NCBI GenBank assembly: GCA_014728785.1
Contig: WJKZ01000183.1
Coordinates: forward strand, 1 to 6,006
Direction of reading: 5' to 3'
From: Candidatus Omnitrophota bacterium
Lineage (GTDB): Bacteria; Omnitrophota; Gorgyraeia; Duberdicusellales; 4484-171
DNA length: 6,006 bases
Positions 5,921 to 6,006 of this stretch are shown here, piece by piece. Numbering within the stretch: position 1 is the first letter of the stretch; each line of letters begins with the position of its first letter. The notes beneath the pieces were generated by a model. It did no database searches. It had not been told where the DNA came from and saw only the letters and a list, made by a program, of their open reading frames with translations. The position numbers and the translations under genes were made by a program.

Positions 5921-6006
5921 AAGGAACAGAGCTAACTGCTTCAAAAATTATCTAAAATATGGTTTAAGAAACGGGACGGGTAATTACTTTAATTCCTCAT
6001 AAATAT

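Noticed and set aside
5984..6006. Possible C-terminal tail (IYEELK then TAA) of another minus-strand gene entering from the right edge
   Set aside because: Only six codons are visible, which any random frame could give. It cannot be supported without sequence beyond the edge.

Overview
The window reads as one stretch of a bacterial surface-sugar locus. All five recognisable genes lie on the minus strand, so the biological order runs from high to low coordinates. Base composition is moderately AT-rich, with many A-runs on the coding strand. Some starts have a good Shine-Dalgarno (GGAGGA before neuC) and others have none. I cannot name the organism from sequence alone. Free-living or candidate-phylum Gram-negative-type bacteria with many B12-binding radical SAM proteins (Omnitrophota-like, for example) would fit, but this is only an impression.

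Layout in transcription order. From 6006 to 5824 there is a leader with a plausible sigma70-type promoter (5886-5858). Next is a B12-binding-domain radical SAM protein (5823 or 5805 to 4354). A 287-base non-coding gap (4353-4067) follows. It holds a purine-rich array with a 10-base period, two overlapping inverted repeats, a possible short ORF, and a hairpin that covers the ribosome binding site of the next gene. Then comes a tight block: a CMP-sugar (acylneuraminate-type) cytidylyltransferase (4066-3344), N-acetylneuraminate synthase neuB (3341-2295) and hydrolysing UDP-GlcNAc 2-epimerase neuC (2298-1156). The spacing is +2 bases and then a 4-base GTGA overlap. After 52 bases comes a gene that runs off the window's left edge (1103 to below 1). 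It encodes an N-terminal Rossmann-like nucleotide-binding domain fused to an alkaline-phosphatase/sulfatase-superfamily domain.

How the genes work together. NeuC, NeuB and the cytidylyltransferase together form a complete route from UDP-GlcNAc through ManNAc and Neu5Ac to CMP-Neu5Ac. If the true epimerase substrate is UDP-diacetylbacillosamine, the same enzyme families would make CMP-legionaminic acid, but no bacillosamine genes are visible here. No sialyltransferase or polymerase is in the window, so the acceptor is unknown. The fused AlkP-superfamily protein probably acts on the same glycan or its carrier. It has Thr where true sulfatases have Cys or Ser, which points to phospho-group chemistry rather than sulfate removal. 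The radical SAM gene sits behind a separate long leader and may be functionally independent.
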